A stretch of 22,322 nt of DNA from JBHJOF01 sp050330055 (GCA_050330055.1 JBHJOF010000229.1:1-22322); one strand, 5' to 3'. Counted from the first letter of the stretch, positions 1-8,207 are shown. The notes: generated by a model from the letters alone, not told the origin. Made by a program: numbers and translations.

Positions 1-146
1 GCGCCGCCGGCGCTGCCGGCGCCGTCACCACGATCGAGCCGGACCCGGCTGCGCGGGCCGCATATGACGAAGCCTACGGACGCTATCGCCTGCTGTTCGA
101 CGCGCTGCGCCCGCTCTACGGCGGCGCTGGAGGGGGAGCGACATGA
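1..146 (+). CDS. FGGY-family carbohydrate kinase, C-terminal end only (partial)
   Basis: The last 47 codons of a gene that begins before the window (codons start at base 3; TGA at 144-146). The tail contains EPDPAARAAYDEAYGRYRLL and then ALRPLY. This pattern (an acidic-proline stretch, then a Tyr-rich amphipathic helix) is what I know from the extreme C-terminus of xylulokinase-like FGGY kinases. The stop overlaps the next start as ATGA, so translation is probably coupled. A second FGGY kinase lies two genes downstream, so the operon would encode two kinases. The substrate cannot be read from this fragment. The family call rests only on the tail signature. Confidence 0.7.
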   Translation, partial: AAGAAGAVTTIEPDPAARAAYDEAYGRYRLLFDALRPLYGGAGGGAT

Positions 147-1504
147 ACCAGGGTCCCGTGCTGACGGCCAGCGACAGCATCGACCGCCTGATCGGCGGCG
201 ACTATCCCGATCCGGCGGGCGGCGCGCCGCTCGGGGTGCCGACCCGCGCCGTGGTAATCGCCGACAGCCTAGCCGGCGCCGAGGACAGCCTGGTGTCTGG
301 CCTCGACCTGGGTGCACGGCTGGCGGTGGTCTGCGATCCGACGACGCGGGCCGTGCTGGGCGAGCGGGTCTGCCGCGCCCTCGCCAGCGTGGCGAAGCTC
401 GATAGCATCACGCTGCCCGAGCGTCCGCACGCCGACATGCCGATGGTCGACGCGATCCGCGAGGCGAGCCGTTGCGCCGACGCGCTTATCGCCGTCGGCT
501 CCGGCACCATCAACGACCTCTGCAAGTACGCCGCCTATCGCGACGGCAAGCCCTACGCCGTCTTCGCCACCGCTCCCTCGATGAACGGCTACACCTCGGT
601 CAACGCGGCGATCACCGAGCGAGGGATGAAGAAGTCGCTGCCTGCCGTGGCGCCGGCCGGCGTGTTCATGGACCTGACGGTTCTGGCCGCCGCGCCGCCG
701 CGCATGATCCGCTCCGGCCTCGGCGACAGCCTCTGCCGGCCGACGGCGCAGTTCGACTGGCTGCTCGCCCACCTGCTGTTCGACCAGCCCTACTCCGAGC
801 TGCCCTTCGCCCTGCTGGCCGACGACGAGCCGGCGCTCTTCGCCGAGGCCGATTCGCTGATTGCCGGCGACCTGGCGGCCATGGCGCGGCTGGCGCGCAG
901 CCTGGTGCTGTCCGGCTTCGGCATGACGCTCTGCGGCGGCAGCTATCCGGCGAGCCAGGGCGAGCACCTGATCAGCCACACCATCGACATGCTGGGCCGC
1001 GGCCTGCCGGAGAGCTTCCACGGCGAGCAGATCGGCGTCACCACGCTGACCATGGCGCGTCTGCACGAGGAACTGCTGGATCGGCGCTCGCTCAGGGTCG
1101 CCGCCTCGTCGGTTGGACGCGGCAGACTGCTCGAACATTTCGGCGCTTGCCTGGGCGAGGATTGCTGGACCGAGTTCGGCAGGAAGCGGCTCGATGGTGC
1201 GGCGGCCGAGCGCCTCAATGACCGCCTGGCGGGTTGGCCGCAAATCGCCGAGCGCCTGGCCTCCGTGGCGCTGCCGGCGAACCTCCTGCAGGGCGTGCTG
1301 GTGCGTGCCGGGGCGCCGCTCGGCCCGGAGCAGCTCGGCTGGCCCGACGCACTCTACGCGGACGCGGTCGCCCACGCCCGCTTCATCCGCAACCGCTACA
1401 CCGCGCTCGATCTGGCGGGTGACGCCGGCCTGCTGGACGGCTTCGTCGCCAGGCTGTATCGATCTGACCCCGTGACGCAACAGGTGGCGGGCAATAGCGG
1501 GTAG
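143..1504 (+). CDS. sn-glycerol-1-phosphate dehydrogenase-like enzyme (iron-containing alcohol dehydrogenase superfamily, AraM/EgsA type)
   Basis: A 453-residue cytoplasmic NAD(P)-dependent dehydrogenase of the AraM/G1PDH branch. The nucleotide-binding loop GSGTINDLCKYAAY begins at residue 119, followed by APSMNGYTS (about 145-152). The usual metal ligands of the family are present: Asp195 in GLGDSLCRPT, His279 (near His275) in GEHLISH, and His293 in FHGEQIG. The ATG overlaps the TGA of the upstream kinase and is preceded by GGAGGGGGAG, so the start is well supported. Characterised relatives reduce dihydroxyacetone phosphate to glycerol-1-phosphate. Here the enzyme sits between two FGGY kinases and a DeoR repressor, so I infer that it oxidises or reduces a phosphorylated polyol or ketose in a catabolic route. 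The family call is firm and the substrate is open. Confidence 0.85.
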   Translation: MNQGPVLTASDSIDRLIGGDYPDPAGGAPLGVPTRAVVIADSLAGAEDSLVSGLDLGARLAVVCDPTTRAVLGERVCRALASVAKLDSITLPERPHADMPMVDAIREASRCADALIAVGSGTINDLCKYAAYRDGKPYAVFATAPSMNGYTSVNAAITERGMKKSLPAVAPAGVFMDLTVLAAAPPRMIRSGLGDSLCRPTAQFDWLLAHLLFDQPYSELPFALLADDEPALFAEADSLIAGDLAAMARLARSLVLSGFGMTLCGGSYPASQGEHLISHTIDMLGRGLPESFHGEQIGVTTLTMARLHEELLDRRSLRVAASSVGRGRLLEHFGACLGEDCWTEFGRKRLDGAAAERLNDRLAGWPQIAERLASVALPANLLQGVLVRAGAPLGPEQLGWPDALYADAVAHARFIRNRYTALDLAGDAGLLDGFVARLYRSDPVTQQVAGNSG

Positions 1505-1534
1505 GCGGCGGATAGGCGGAGAGACGGCAGCCGG

Positions 1535-3082
1535 ATGAGCCAGCGCGGGGCCAGACTGCTGGGCGTCGATCTCGGCGCCGGAAGCCTCAAGGCATCGGTG
1601 GTGACGGGCGAGGGCCGCGTCGTCGGCGAGGCCGCGCAGCCGATCCGCACGGCAAGCCCAAGGCACGGCTGGGCCGAGCAGGACCCGGAGGACTGGTACG
1701 CCGCCTTCTGCCAAGCCGTTCCGGCGGCGCTCACCGCGGCCGGCGTGGCGTCCAAGGAGCTGGCGGCGATCGCGATCAGCGGCGGCGCGCACATCCAGGT
1801 GCTGCTCGACGGCGAGGGGCGGGTGATCCGCCCAGCCATCCTTTGGAGCGACCAGCGCAGCAGCGCCGAGGCGCGCGAGCTGCACGAGCGGGCCGGCGAG
1901 CGGATCATCGCGACCGGTCTAAACCGCATCAACCCGACCTGGACTCTGGCGCAGCTCTTCTGGCTGCAGCGCCACGAGCCGGTCGCGGCGGCCCGCGTGG
2001 CGCGCCTCTTTCTTTCCAAGGACTATCTGCGCTACCGCGTGACCGGGGACTGGCACAGCGACTTCAGCGACGCGGTCGGCGCCCTCATGGCCGACGGCAC
2101 GACGCGCGACTGGTCGCCCGAGCTCTGCGGCCTCATCGGCTGGCCGATGGAGACGCTGCCGCCGCTGGCCGGGCCGACCGAGGTGGTCGGCGCGGTGACG
2201 GCGCAGGCCGCCGCCGACAGCGGCCTGGCCGCAGGCACGCCCGTGGTCTGCGGCAGCAACGACACCACGGTCGAGCTCTACGGCGTCGGCGCGATCGAGC
2301 CGGGGCAGGGGGCGATCAAGCTGGCCACCGCCGGCGTCGTCTATCTCGCCACCGACCACGCGGCCGTGCATCCGCCGATCTCCTGCTATCCGCACATCAT
2401 GCCGGGCATGTACTACACCGCGACCGGCACCAACTCCTGCGCCTCGGCGCACCGCTGGCTGCGCGACGGCTTCTACGGGCCGCTGGAAGGCGGCGGCGAG
2501 GACGCCCCGGGAGACGGTGGCGCGCTGTTCGAGGCCATGGACCGCATGGCGGGCGCGGTGCCGACCGGCAGCGGGGGCCTGATCTTCCATCCCTACCTGC
2601 AGGGCGAGCGGGCGCCGCACTGGGACCCGTTGCTGCGCGCCGACTTCATCGGCCTTACGATGCGCCACGATCGGCGCCACATGGCCCGCGCGCTCTACGA
2701 GGGCATCGCCTTCTCGCTGCGCGACTGCCTCGACGCGGCGCGGGACAAGGGGCTGGTCTACGAGAACTTCCGCCTGATCGGTGGCGGCGCGCGCAGTGCG
2801 CTGTGGCGCCAGATCATTGCCGACGTGATCGGCATGGAGGTGATGCTGCCGGCCTGCGGCGACGCCTCCTTCGGGGCGGCGCTGGTCGCCGGCGTCGGCG
2901 TCGGCCTCTTCGAGACGCCGCGCGCCGCGGTCGAGCGCTGCGTCACCATCGTCGAGCAGACCCGGCCGGACCCGGCGCGCCACGCCTTCTATAGTGAGCT
3001 CTTCGAGGTCTACCGCGAGGCGCAGCGCGTGCTGGCGCCACTCGACCACCGCCTGCACGCGCTCACCAGCGCTGCGGAGTAA
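1535..3082 (+). CDS. FGGY-family carbohydrate kinase, xylulokinase-like
   Basis: A full-length 515-residue sugar or polyol kinase that transfers the ATP gamma-phosphate to a hydroxyl of a sugar, ketose or alditol. The N-terminal actin-like phosphate loop GVDLGAGSLKASVV carries Asp12. ILWSDQRS (about residues 104-111) is the family substrate-loop motif. The catalytic-base Asp is Asp243 in CGSNDTTVELYGVGA. The C-terminal FGGY domain shows GGGARSALWRQIIADV from residue 416 and GDASFGAALVAG. It lies 30 bases after the dehydrogenase and 12 before the DeoR gene on the same strand, so one operon is likely. Xylulokinase-like features are clear, but FGGY specificity cannot be read by eye. A sugar such as xylulose or a C4-C6 polyol is possible. 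Confidence 0.88.
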   Translation: MSQRGARLLGVDLGAGSLKASVVTGEGRVVGEAAQPIRTASPRHGWAEQDPEDWYAAFCQAVPAALTAAGVASKELAAIAISGGAHIQVLLDGEGRVIRPAILWSDQRSSAEARELHERAGERIIATGLNRINPTWTLAQLFWLQRHEPVAAARVARLFLSKDYLRYRVTGDWHSDFSDAVGALMADGTTRDWSPELCGLIGWPMETLPPLAGPTEVVGAVTAQAAADSGLAAGTPVVCGSNDTTVELYGVGAIEPGQGAIKLATAGVVYLATDHAAVHPPISCYPHIMPGMYYTATGTNSCASAHRWLRDGFYGPLEGGGEDAPGDGGALFEAMDRMAGAVPTGSGGLIFHPYLQGERAPHWDPLLRADFIGLTMRHDRRHMARALYEGIAFSLRDCLDAARDKGLVYENFRLIGGGARSALWRQIIADVIGMEVMLPACGDASFGAALVAGVGVGLFETPRAAVERCVTIVEQTRPDPARHAFYSELFEVYREAQRVLAPLDHRLHALTSAAE

Positions 3083-3094
3083 AGAGGAGGCCCG

Positions 3095-3865
3095 ATGGAC
3101 AAACGGCCGGGCAAGCAGGAGCGCCACCGCCGCATCATCGCCGAGCTGCGCGCCAACCCCACGGTGCGCATCTCGACCCTGGCCGAGGAGTTCCGCGTCT
3201 CGACCGAGACGGTGCGCCGCGACATCGACGAGCTGAGCGGCCGCGGCCTGGTCAACCGCACCTATGGCGGCGCCGCGGCCACCTCGATGGGGCGCGAGCC
3301 GGCGGTGCACGAGCGCGGCAGCGCCATGGTCGAGGAGCGCGAGCGTATCGCGCGCTGCGCCGCCGCCCTGATCGAGCCGGACGAGGTGCTGATGGTCGAT
3401 TCCGGCTCGACCACCACCCACTTCGCCCGCCGTCTGGCGGTCGAGGGCACCACCGCCACCGTCATCACCAACAGCCTCGGCGTCGCCACGGCGCTGGGCG
3501 CCAGCGAGGCGGCGCGAGTGATTCTCTGCCCCGGCACCTACAGCGGCCGCGAGCACGGCGTCTATGGCCCGGAGGTGACCGACTTTCTCGAGCGCTATCA
3601 CGCCAACCGGGCGATCATCGGCGCCGGCGGCCTGACCGCCAAGGAGGTCATGGACGTCGATTCAGCGGCCACCTGGGTCAAGCGCAAGATGATCGAGCGC
3701 GCCGAGCGCCGCATGCTGCTGATCGACCACGGCAAGTTCGACCTGCGCCTGCTCGAGGTAGTCTGCCCGCTCGGCCACGTCGACGAGATCGTCACCGACG
3801 CCCGCCCGCCCGCGACGATCGCCAACGGACTCAAGAAGGCGGGGGTGACGCTGCACGTGGCTTAG
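3095..3865 (+). CDS. DeoR/GlpR-family transcriptional regulator
   Basis: A 256-residue repressor-type protein. The N-terminal winged HTH (about residues 8-60) contains RISTLAEEFRVSTETVRRDI followed by the wing RTYGGA, the DeoR-family hallmark. The C-terminal DeoRC sugar-phosphate-binding domain shows DSGSTTTHFA (102-111), ITNS (124-127), IGAGGL (175-180) and DHGKFD (211-216). The start follows AGAGGAGG with good spacing. It closes the kinase/dehydrogenase operon, and DeoR proteins usually respond to a phosphorylated intermediate of the pathway they control, so local autoregulation is the natural inference. The operator would lie upstream of the operon, outside the window. Confidence 0.92.
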   Translation: MDKRPGKQERHRRIIAELRANPTVRISTLAEEFRVSTETVRRDIDELSGRGLVNRTYGGAAATSMGREPAVHERGSAMVEERERIARCAAALIEPDEVLMVDSGSTTTHFARRLAVEGTTATVITNSLGVATALGASEAARVILCPGTYSGREHGVYGPEVTDFLERYHANRAIIGAGGLTAKEVMDVDSAATWVKRKMIERAERRMLLIDHGKFDLRLLEVVCPLGHVDEIVTDARPPATIANGLKKAGVTLHVA

Positions 3866-3894
3866 GGGGGCGGCGGTTGGATTGGCACCGCATT

Positions 3895-3975
3895 CCTCAT
3901 CCTTCGACAGGCTCAGGATGAGGTCGAAGGCAGCGCGGTATCACAACCTCATGCTGAGCTTGTCGAAGCATGAGG
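3895..3975. repeat. Inverted pair of 29-bp palindromic intergenic repeats
   Basis: The two arms are 3895-3923 and 3947-3975. Each is itself a hairpin: CCTCATCC/GGATGAGG in the first and CCTCATGC/GCATGAGG in the second. The core is TTCGACAGGCTCA, or TTCGACAAGCTCA when the second is read in reverse. The second arm is the reverse complement of the first with three differences. This matches a type of mosaic repeat I know from alphaproteobacterial intergenic regions. It occupies most of the 229-base gap between the DeoR gene and the M24 gene, and could stop or stabilise the upstream transcript. An open frame runs through it in phase with the M24 gene, but that reading is not coding. Confidence 0.85.
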
Positions 3976-4094
3976 AGCGCGACGACGGTGCCGCTTCGTC
4001 GCCCCACGGCGCGCCCAGGCCAGCGCAGGCCGACTTTGCGATGGCCCTTGCCGGCCGGCTGACGAAGAATGGCGGTCTCTGCAGGATACCGCGC

Positions 4095-5339
4095 ATGACC
4101 CAGCCCAAAGCCGCCGCCACGCCCAACCAGCCGCGCCAGCACGGCGCCATGGAGTACAGCGAGCCGCCGGTCGATCTCGACCGGGTGCGGCTCTATCGCC
4201 TGGGGCGGCTGCGCCAGGAATTGAAGCGGCGCGACGTAGCCGGCCTGTTGCTGTTCGATCAGGTCAACTGCCGCTACGCCACCGACGCCACCAACATGCA
4301 GATCTGGTGCGCCCACTACGAGACGCGCTGCGTCTTTATCGCCACCGAGGGGCCGGTGGTGCTGTTCGACTACGCCAGGCTGCCGCACCTGGCCGAGGGC
4401 CTGCCGACGGTCGACGACTACCGGGTCATGCCGTCCTTCTACTACTTCACCGCCGGCCCGCACGCCGAGGATCGCGCCAGGCAGTTCGGGGATCAGATCG
4501 GCGCGCTGATGCGGCAGCACGGCGGCGGCAACAAGCGCCTGGCAGTCGATCGCCTGTCGCACCTGGGCTGCGACGCGATCCGCGCCCACGGCATCGAGCT
4601 GCTCGACGGCCTTGCGGTCACCGAGCATGCCCGCGCCGTCAAGTCGCCGGAGGAGCTGGTGCTGATGCGCCAGGCGATCGCCGTCTGCGAAGCCGGCATG
4701 CGGGCGATGCAGGAGGCGCTGGCGCCCGGCATCACCGAGAACGCGCTCTGGGCCAGGCTGCACGAGGCCAACATCCGGCTCGGCGGCGAGTGGATCGAGA
4801 CCCGCCTGCTGTCGTCCGGGCCGCGCACCAATCCCTGGTTCCGCGAATGCTCCATGCGGCCGATCGAGCGCGGCGATATGGTGTCCTTCGACACCGACCT
4901 GATCGGCCCCTACGGCTACTGCGCCGACATCTCGCGCTCCTGGATCTGCGGCGACAGGCCGGGCGACGCCCAGCGCCGGCTCTATGCCGTCGCCTACGAG
5001 CAGATCCAGCACAACCGCGCGATCCTCAAGGCCGGCAAGTCCTTCCGCGAGGTCTCCGAGCAGGCCTGGCCGATCCCCGAGCAATACCTCTCGAACCGTT
5101 ATCCGAGCCTGATCCATGGCGTCGGCCTGGCCGACGAGTATCCCTCGCTCAAGCACGCCGCCGACTTCCCGGCCAAGGGCTACGATGGCGTCCTCGAGGA
5201 GGGCATGACGCTCTGCGTCGAATCCTTCATCGGCGAAGCCGGCGGGCGCGAGGGCGTCAAGCTGGAGGAGCAGGTCCTGATCACCAGGGACGGCGCCGAG
5301 CTGCTGTCGAGCTATCCGCTGGAAGAGGGCTGGCTGTAG
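4095..5339 (+). CDS. M24-fold metalloenzyme, DddP-like (DMSP lyase-like or Xaa-Pro peptidase family)
   Basis: A 414-residue creatinase/aminopeptidase-fold protein. The dinuclear-metal ligands are complete: Asp266, Asp268 and Asp278 in DTDLIGPYGYCAD, His341 in HGVGLADEYP, Glu376 in CVES and Glu391 in KLEEQ. The spacings equal those I remember for the DMSP lyase DddP. Tyr336 and Asp347 fall where DddP has its active-site Tyr366 and Asp377. GGEWIETRLLSSGPRTNPWF (from residue 230) is also close to DddP. The frame stays open back to 3882, but that stretch is the inverted repeat, so I place the start at ATG 4095 after AGGATACCGC; ATG 4149 is an alternative. DddP cleaves dimethylsulfoniopropionate to DMS and acrylate, while many close homologues are uncharacterised, so the substrate is uncertain. 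Confidence 0.85.
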   Translation: MTQPKAAATPNQPRQHGAMEYSEPPVDLDRVRLYRLGRLRQELKRRDVAGLLLFDQVNCRYATDATNMQIWCAHYETRCVFIATEGPVVLFDYARLPHLAEGLPTVDDYRVMPSFYYFTAGPHAEDRARQFGDQIGALMRQHGGGNKRLAVDRLSHLGCDAIRAHGIELLDGLAVTEHARAVKSPEELVLMRQAIAVCEAGMRAMQEALAPGITENALWARLHEANIRLGGEWIETRLLSSGPRTNPWFRECSMRPIERGDMVSFDTDLIGPYGYCADISRSWICGDRPGDAQRRLYAVAYEQIQHNRAILKAGKSFREVSEQAWPIPEQYLSNRYPSLIHGVGLADEYPSLKHAADFPAKGYDGVLEEGMTLCVESFIGEAGGREGVKLEEQVLITRDGAELLSSYPLEEGWL

Positions 5340-5357
5340 CGCGTGCCACACGCTCGG

Positions 5358-5534
5358 CTGTCGTCCCGGCACTTGGTGCCGGGACCCAATGACCTATCCG
5401 TTCAAACGGTCTCAAAAATCGTCCGACTCAGGATTTTCGCACTCGATCGGCTGCACCTTCCAGGCTATTAGCCAAGTAGGAAACCGCCCTGAGCTAGCGC
5501 CATTGGGTCCCGGGGACAAGCCCCGGGACGACAG
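5358..5534. repeat. Pair of 34-bp inverted repeats between convergent genes, possible bidirectional terminator
   Basis: The arms at 5358-5391 and 5501-5534 are imperfect reverse complements of each other, sharing CTGTCGTCCCGG at one end and CGGGACCCAATG at the other. Each also folds alone: CCCGGCAC/GTGCCGGG with a 3-base loop, and GTCCCGGGG/CCCCGGGAC with a 5-base loop. The 109 bases between them show no gene. The pair sits exactly between the converging M24 gene and glutamine-synthetase-family gene, so it may end both transcripts. The sequence family is unrelated to the repeats at 3895-3975 and 16339-16485. Confidence 0.82.
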
Positions 5535-5600
5535 TGGTGTGTGCATGTGCGTTGTGAAACTACCTGCCTATGCTGTCGGCTGTGGCGCCGACGCCCCCCC

Positions 5601-6932
5601 TCAATAGACCTCCATGTACTCGTTGTGCTCCCACTCGGTGACGGCGTCGTGGAAGCGGGCGAGCTCGTAGCGCTTGACCGTGGTGAAGACGTGCACGAAG
5701 TCCTTGCCCAGCATGTCGCGCATGGCCTTGTCGGCGACCAGGCCGTCGAGCGCCTCGTCCAAGGTCCGCGGCAGCTTGGGCAGGTCGGGGTTGTCCTCGC
5801 TCGGGCCCTCGACTGGCGGCTGCAGCTTGCTCTTGGCCCTGATGCCGAGCAGGCCGGCGGCCAGCACCGCCGCGGCCGAGATGTAGGGATTGCTCAGGCC
5901 CGAGCCGGCGCGCATCTCGATGTGGGCTCCCGGCGCGCCCAGGTGCTTCATGCGCACGAAGGCGCTGCGGTCCTCCTTGCCCCAGGAGATGTTCGAGGGC
6001 GCGAAGGTGTGCGGCTTGAGCCGGCGGTAGCAGTTCGGCGTCGGCCCGATCAGCGGCGCCATGGCCCGCGCGTGGTCGAGCTGGCCTTGCGTGAAGGATC
6101 GCAGCAGGTCGGGCATGGCGTCCTTGGCCATGGTGTCGGCGAAGGCGTTCCGGCCGCTCTTCCTGTCGATCAGGCTCATGTGCACGTGGCAGCCGCAGCC
6201 GGCCATGTCGTTCGCCGGCTTCGACATGAAGGTGGCCAGATAGCCGGCCCGGTGCGCCAGCTCCTTCATCGCGTTCTTGAAGGTGAAGGCCTTGTCGGCG
6301 CCGGCCAGGCCGACGGCCGGGCCGAAGTTGGTCTCGAACTGCGACGGCGAGTACTCGCAGTTGTGGGTGATCACGTCGACGCCGATGTCCCGCAGGTCGT
6401 CGAGCACGCCGTCCAGGAAGGGGACGTACTGATTGCGCAGGTGGTTGAAGATGTGTACGCCGCCGAACAGCGGCTTGCGGGTCTCCGGGTCGAGCAGATA
6501 GAACTCGAACTCGTGCCCCATCATGACCTCGAAACCCATGTCGGCGGCCTCGTCGAGCAGCCGGCGCAGCACGGCCCGCGGCGCCGCCGCGATCGGCTTT
6601 CCCGGCGCCCATTGGCCGTCGCAGATCACCTTCGCGGTGTTGGGTAGCCAGGGCACGACCTGCAGCGTGTCGAGATCGGGGATCAGCTGCTGGTCCGAGT
6701 AGGCCACCTCCTCGTTGAGGCCGGTGCCGGGCACCACCGACGAGGCCGTGTCGAGCGCCAGCACGCCGCCGTACATGTTGAGGCCGTTGCGCGCGTAGCC
6801 CTCGACCTTGTCGACCGGCACCACCTTCAGCCGGCTCACGCCGTGCAGGTCGGGCAGCTCGAAGCGGACATAGCGGATGTCCTTGGCCTTCAGGTCCTTG
6901 ACGAAGTTGCTGATGCGGTCGTTCGCCGCCAT
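5601..6932 (-). CDS. Glutamine synthetase family protein (gamma-glutamyl-amine ligase type)
   Basis: A 443-residue GS-fold ligase. The N-terminal beta-grasp contains ELPDLHGVSRLKVVP (residues 25-39), typical of PuuA/GlnT-like members rather than assimilatory GlnA. Catalytic-domain marks are GHEFEFYLL with metal ligands Glu141 and Glu143, Glu193 and Glu200 in NCEYSPSQFE, the ATP/glutamate loop GCGCHVHMSL with His249 and His251, NCYRRLKP (300-307) and HIEMRAGSGLSNPY with Glu339 and Arg341. I put the start at 6932 because GGGAGACAG precedes it; the frame is open further upstream but without family sequence. No adenylylation-type tail motif is obvious. Members of this branch condense glutamate with amines such as putrescine, ethanolamine or methylamine. 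PotD-like genes occur elsewhere in the window. The exact amine is unknown. Confidence 0.88.
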   Translation of the reverse strand: MAANDRISNFVKDLKAKDIRYVRFELPDLHGVSRLKVVPVDKVEGYARNGLNMYGGVLALDTASSVVPGTGLNEEVAYSDQQLIPDLDTLQVVPWLPNTAKVICDGQWAPGKPIAAAPRAVLRRLLDEAADMGFEVMMGHEFEFYLLDPETRKPLFGGVHIFNHLRNQYVPFLDGVLDDLRDIGVDVITHNCEYSPSQFETNFGPAVGLAGADKAFTFKNAMKELAHRAGYLATFMSKPANDMAGCGCHVHMSLIDRKSGRNAFADTMAKDAMPDLLRSFTQGQLDHARAMAPLIGPTPNCYRRLKPHTFAPSNISWGKEDRSAFVRMKHLGAPGAHIEMRAGSGLSNPYISAAAVLAAGLLGIRAKSKLQPPVEGPSEDNPDLPKLPRTLDEALDGLVADKAMRDMLGKDFVHVFTTVKRYELARFHDAVTEWEHNEYMEVY

Positions 6933-7018
6933 GCCTCTGTCTCCCTGTCCCAGTCTCCCCGATCCTGCCCCATTTTGGGCGGCACCTCGGCGCCCGCCCA
7001 TTGTGTGCGCTTGCGCTG

Positions 7019-7120
7019 TTTGGCAAAGGGTAGGGATTCCCCTATGGTCCTTGCAACATCAATTGTTAGACTTGCCAAGTTGACGGGCCAGTTCGTGCCA
7101 AGGCCGGGCAAGTTGCAAGG
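7019..7120. promoter_or_regulatory. Cluster of TTGCCAA/TTGCAA-like motifs and a long dyad in the divergent GS-HAD promoter region
   Basis: Between the divergent GS-family and HAD genes lie TTGGCAA (7020-7026), CCTTGCAAC (7049-7057), CTTGCCAAG (7071-7079), GTGCCAAGG (7095-7103) and GGCAAGTTGCAAGG (7107-7120). CCTTGCAAC at 7049 and GTTGCAAGG at 7112 are perfect inverted copies 54 bases apart. Five related half-sites in 100 bases suggest binding of a regulator to repeated sites, or a foldable leader. No confident -35/-10 pair could be assigned on either strand. Confidence 0.4.
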
Positions 7121-7221
7121 GACTCAGGCATGCGGCGGCGATGCAAGGAGGCAAGGATCATCTGTGCGCTCTTCAGCGCCCCTGCGGCGCGCCCTGCGGT
7201 GGAGCACGTTTGAGCCGCGCC

Positions 7222-8019
7222 ATGCAGCCGCTTTCCGCCTTTCCGCGCGCCGCCCTGGCCGGGCTGCGCGGCGTCTTCGCCGACATTGACGACACGCTCA
7301 CTACCGAGGGCAGGCTGACCGCCGAGGCCTACGGCGCGCTCGAGCGCCTGCAGCGGGCCGGTTTGCTGGTGGTGCCGATCACCGGCCGCCCGGCCGGCTG
7401 GTGCGATCACATCGCGCGCATGTGGCCGGTCGACGCGGTGGTGGGCGAGAACGGCGCCTTCTATTTCCGCTACGACCCGGTCGCGCGCAAGCTGCTGCGC
7501 CGCTTCATGGTGGACGACGCCGAGCGCGCGCTGCATCGCCAGCGCCTCGAGGCGCTGCGCGCCGAGATCCTGGCAGCCGTGCCCGGCACCGCCGTCGCCT
7601 CGGATCAGCACTACCGCGAGGCCGACTTGGCGATCGACTTTTGCGAGGACGTGCCGCGCCTGCCCGACGCCGCGGTCGACCGCATCGTGGCGCTCTTCGA
7701 GGCGGCCGGGGCCACTGCCAAGGTCAGCTCGATCCACGTCAACGGCTGGTTCGGTCACTATGACAAGCTGAGCATGACCCGCATCATGCTCGGCGAATGC
7801 TTCGGCATCGATCTCGACGCCGCGCGCGAATCCTTCGTCTTCGCCGGCGATTCGCCGAACGACGCGCCGATGTTCGCCTTCTTTCCGCATGCGGTCGGGG
7901 TGGCCAACGTGCGCGACTTCGCCAACCGACTAACCGCTGCGCCGGCCTACGTCACCGAGGCGCGCGCCGGGGCCGGCTTCGCCGAGCTGGCCGCGGCTCT
8001 GCTGGCCGCCCGCGCCTGA
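7222..8019 (+). CDS. HAD-IIB family hydrolase (sugar-phosphate phosphatase-like)
   Basis: A 265-residue HAD phosphatase of the Cof/sucrose-phosphatase/mannosyl-3-phosphoglycerate-phosphatase class. Motif I is ADIDDTLT with nucleophile Asp21 and acid-base Asp23. Motif II is Thr54 in PITGRP, Lys182 in HYDKLSM is motif III, and motif IV is GDSPND (209-214). The C2-type cap lies between motifs II and III. ATG 7222 is the family-consistent start, but a TTG at 7210 has better spacing to the GGAG at 7201-7204 region and would add four residues; an ATG at 7141 is less likely. It diverges from the GS-family gene. It probably dephosphorylates a sugar or osmolyte phosphate in the cytoplasm; the substrate is not readable. 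Confidence 0.87.
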   Translation: MQPLSAFPRAALAGLRGVFADIDDTLTTEGRLTAEAYGALERLQRAGLLVVPITGRPAGWCDHIARMWPVDAVVGENGAFYFRYDPVARKLLRRFMVDDAERALHRQRLEALRAEILAAVPGTAVASDQHYREADLAIDFCEDVPRLPDAAVDRIVALFEAAGATAKVSSIHVNGWFGHYDKLSMTRIMLGECFGIDLDAARESFVFAGDSPNDAPMFAFFPHAVGVANVRDFANRLTAAPAYVTEARAGAGFAELAAALLAARA

Positions 8020-8043
8020 GCCGCGGGTTACCCTGCTTCTTTG

Positions 8044-8071
8044 TCGGGCCCCATTGGTCGGGCCCCATTGG
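8044..8071 (+). repeat. Two tandem copies of a 14-bp unit
   Basis: TCGGGCCCCATTGG occurs twice in direct succession (8044-8057 and 8058-8071), followed by a degenerate third start, TTGGGCTGGG. It lies in the gap between the HAD gene and the 25-codon ORF. No function is evident, and it may be simple replication slippage. Confidence 0.8.
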
Positions 8072-8207
8072 TTGGGCTGGGACGGTCATGCGGCGGGCGA
8101 CGGGCTGCCCTGCGGAATGGGAATTGGGATCGGCACCCCGGAAGGCATATGTTTACTAAGGAATTGGCCCGATGGTGGGCGTTTCCCGTCGCGAGGAGCG
8201 CAGTGCA

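Noticed and set aside
269..3601. Long - strand open frames opposite the kinase, dehydrogenase and DeoR genes
   Set aside because: High GC keeps antisense frames open; the translations are rich in Arg, Gly and Ala without motifs, while the + strand genes are complete and recognisable.
3882..4094. A 71-residue N-terminal extension of the M24 enzyme
   Set aside because: The stretch is made largely of the inverted-repeat pair and a GC-rich spacer, has no family similarity, and a start with a ribosome site exists at 4095.
5541..6647. A 368-codon + strand frame opposite the glutamine-synthetase-family gene
   Set aside because: Antisense shadow with no motifs; the - strand protein has all family signatures.
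7066..7890. A 274-codon - strand frame opposite the HAD gene
   Set aside because: Antisense shadow; the + strand carries all four HAD motifs.
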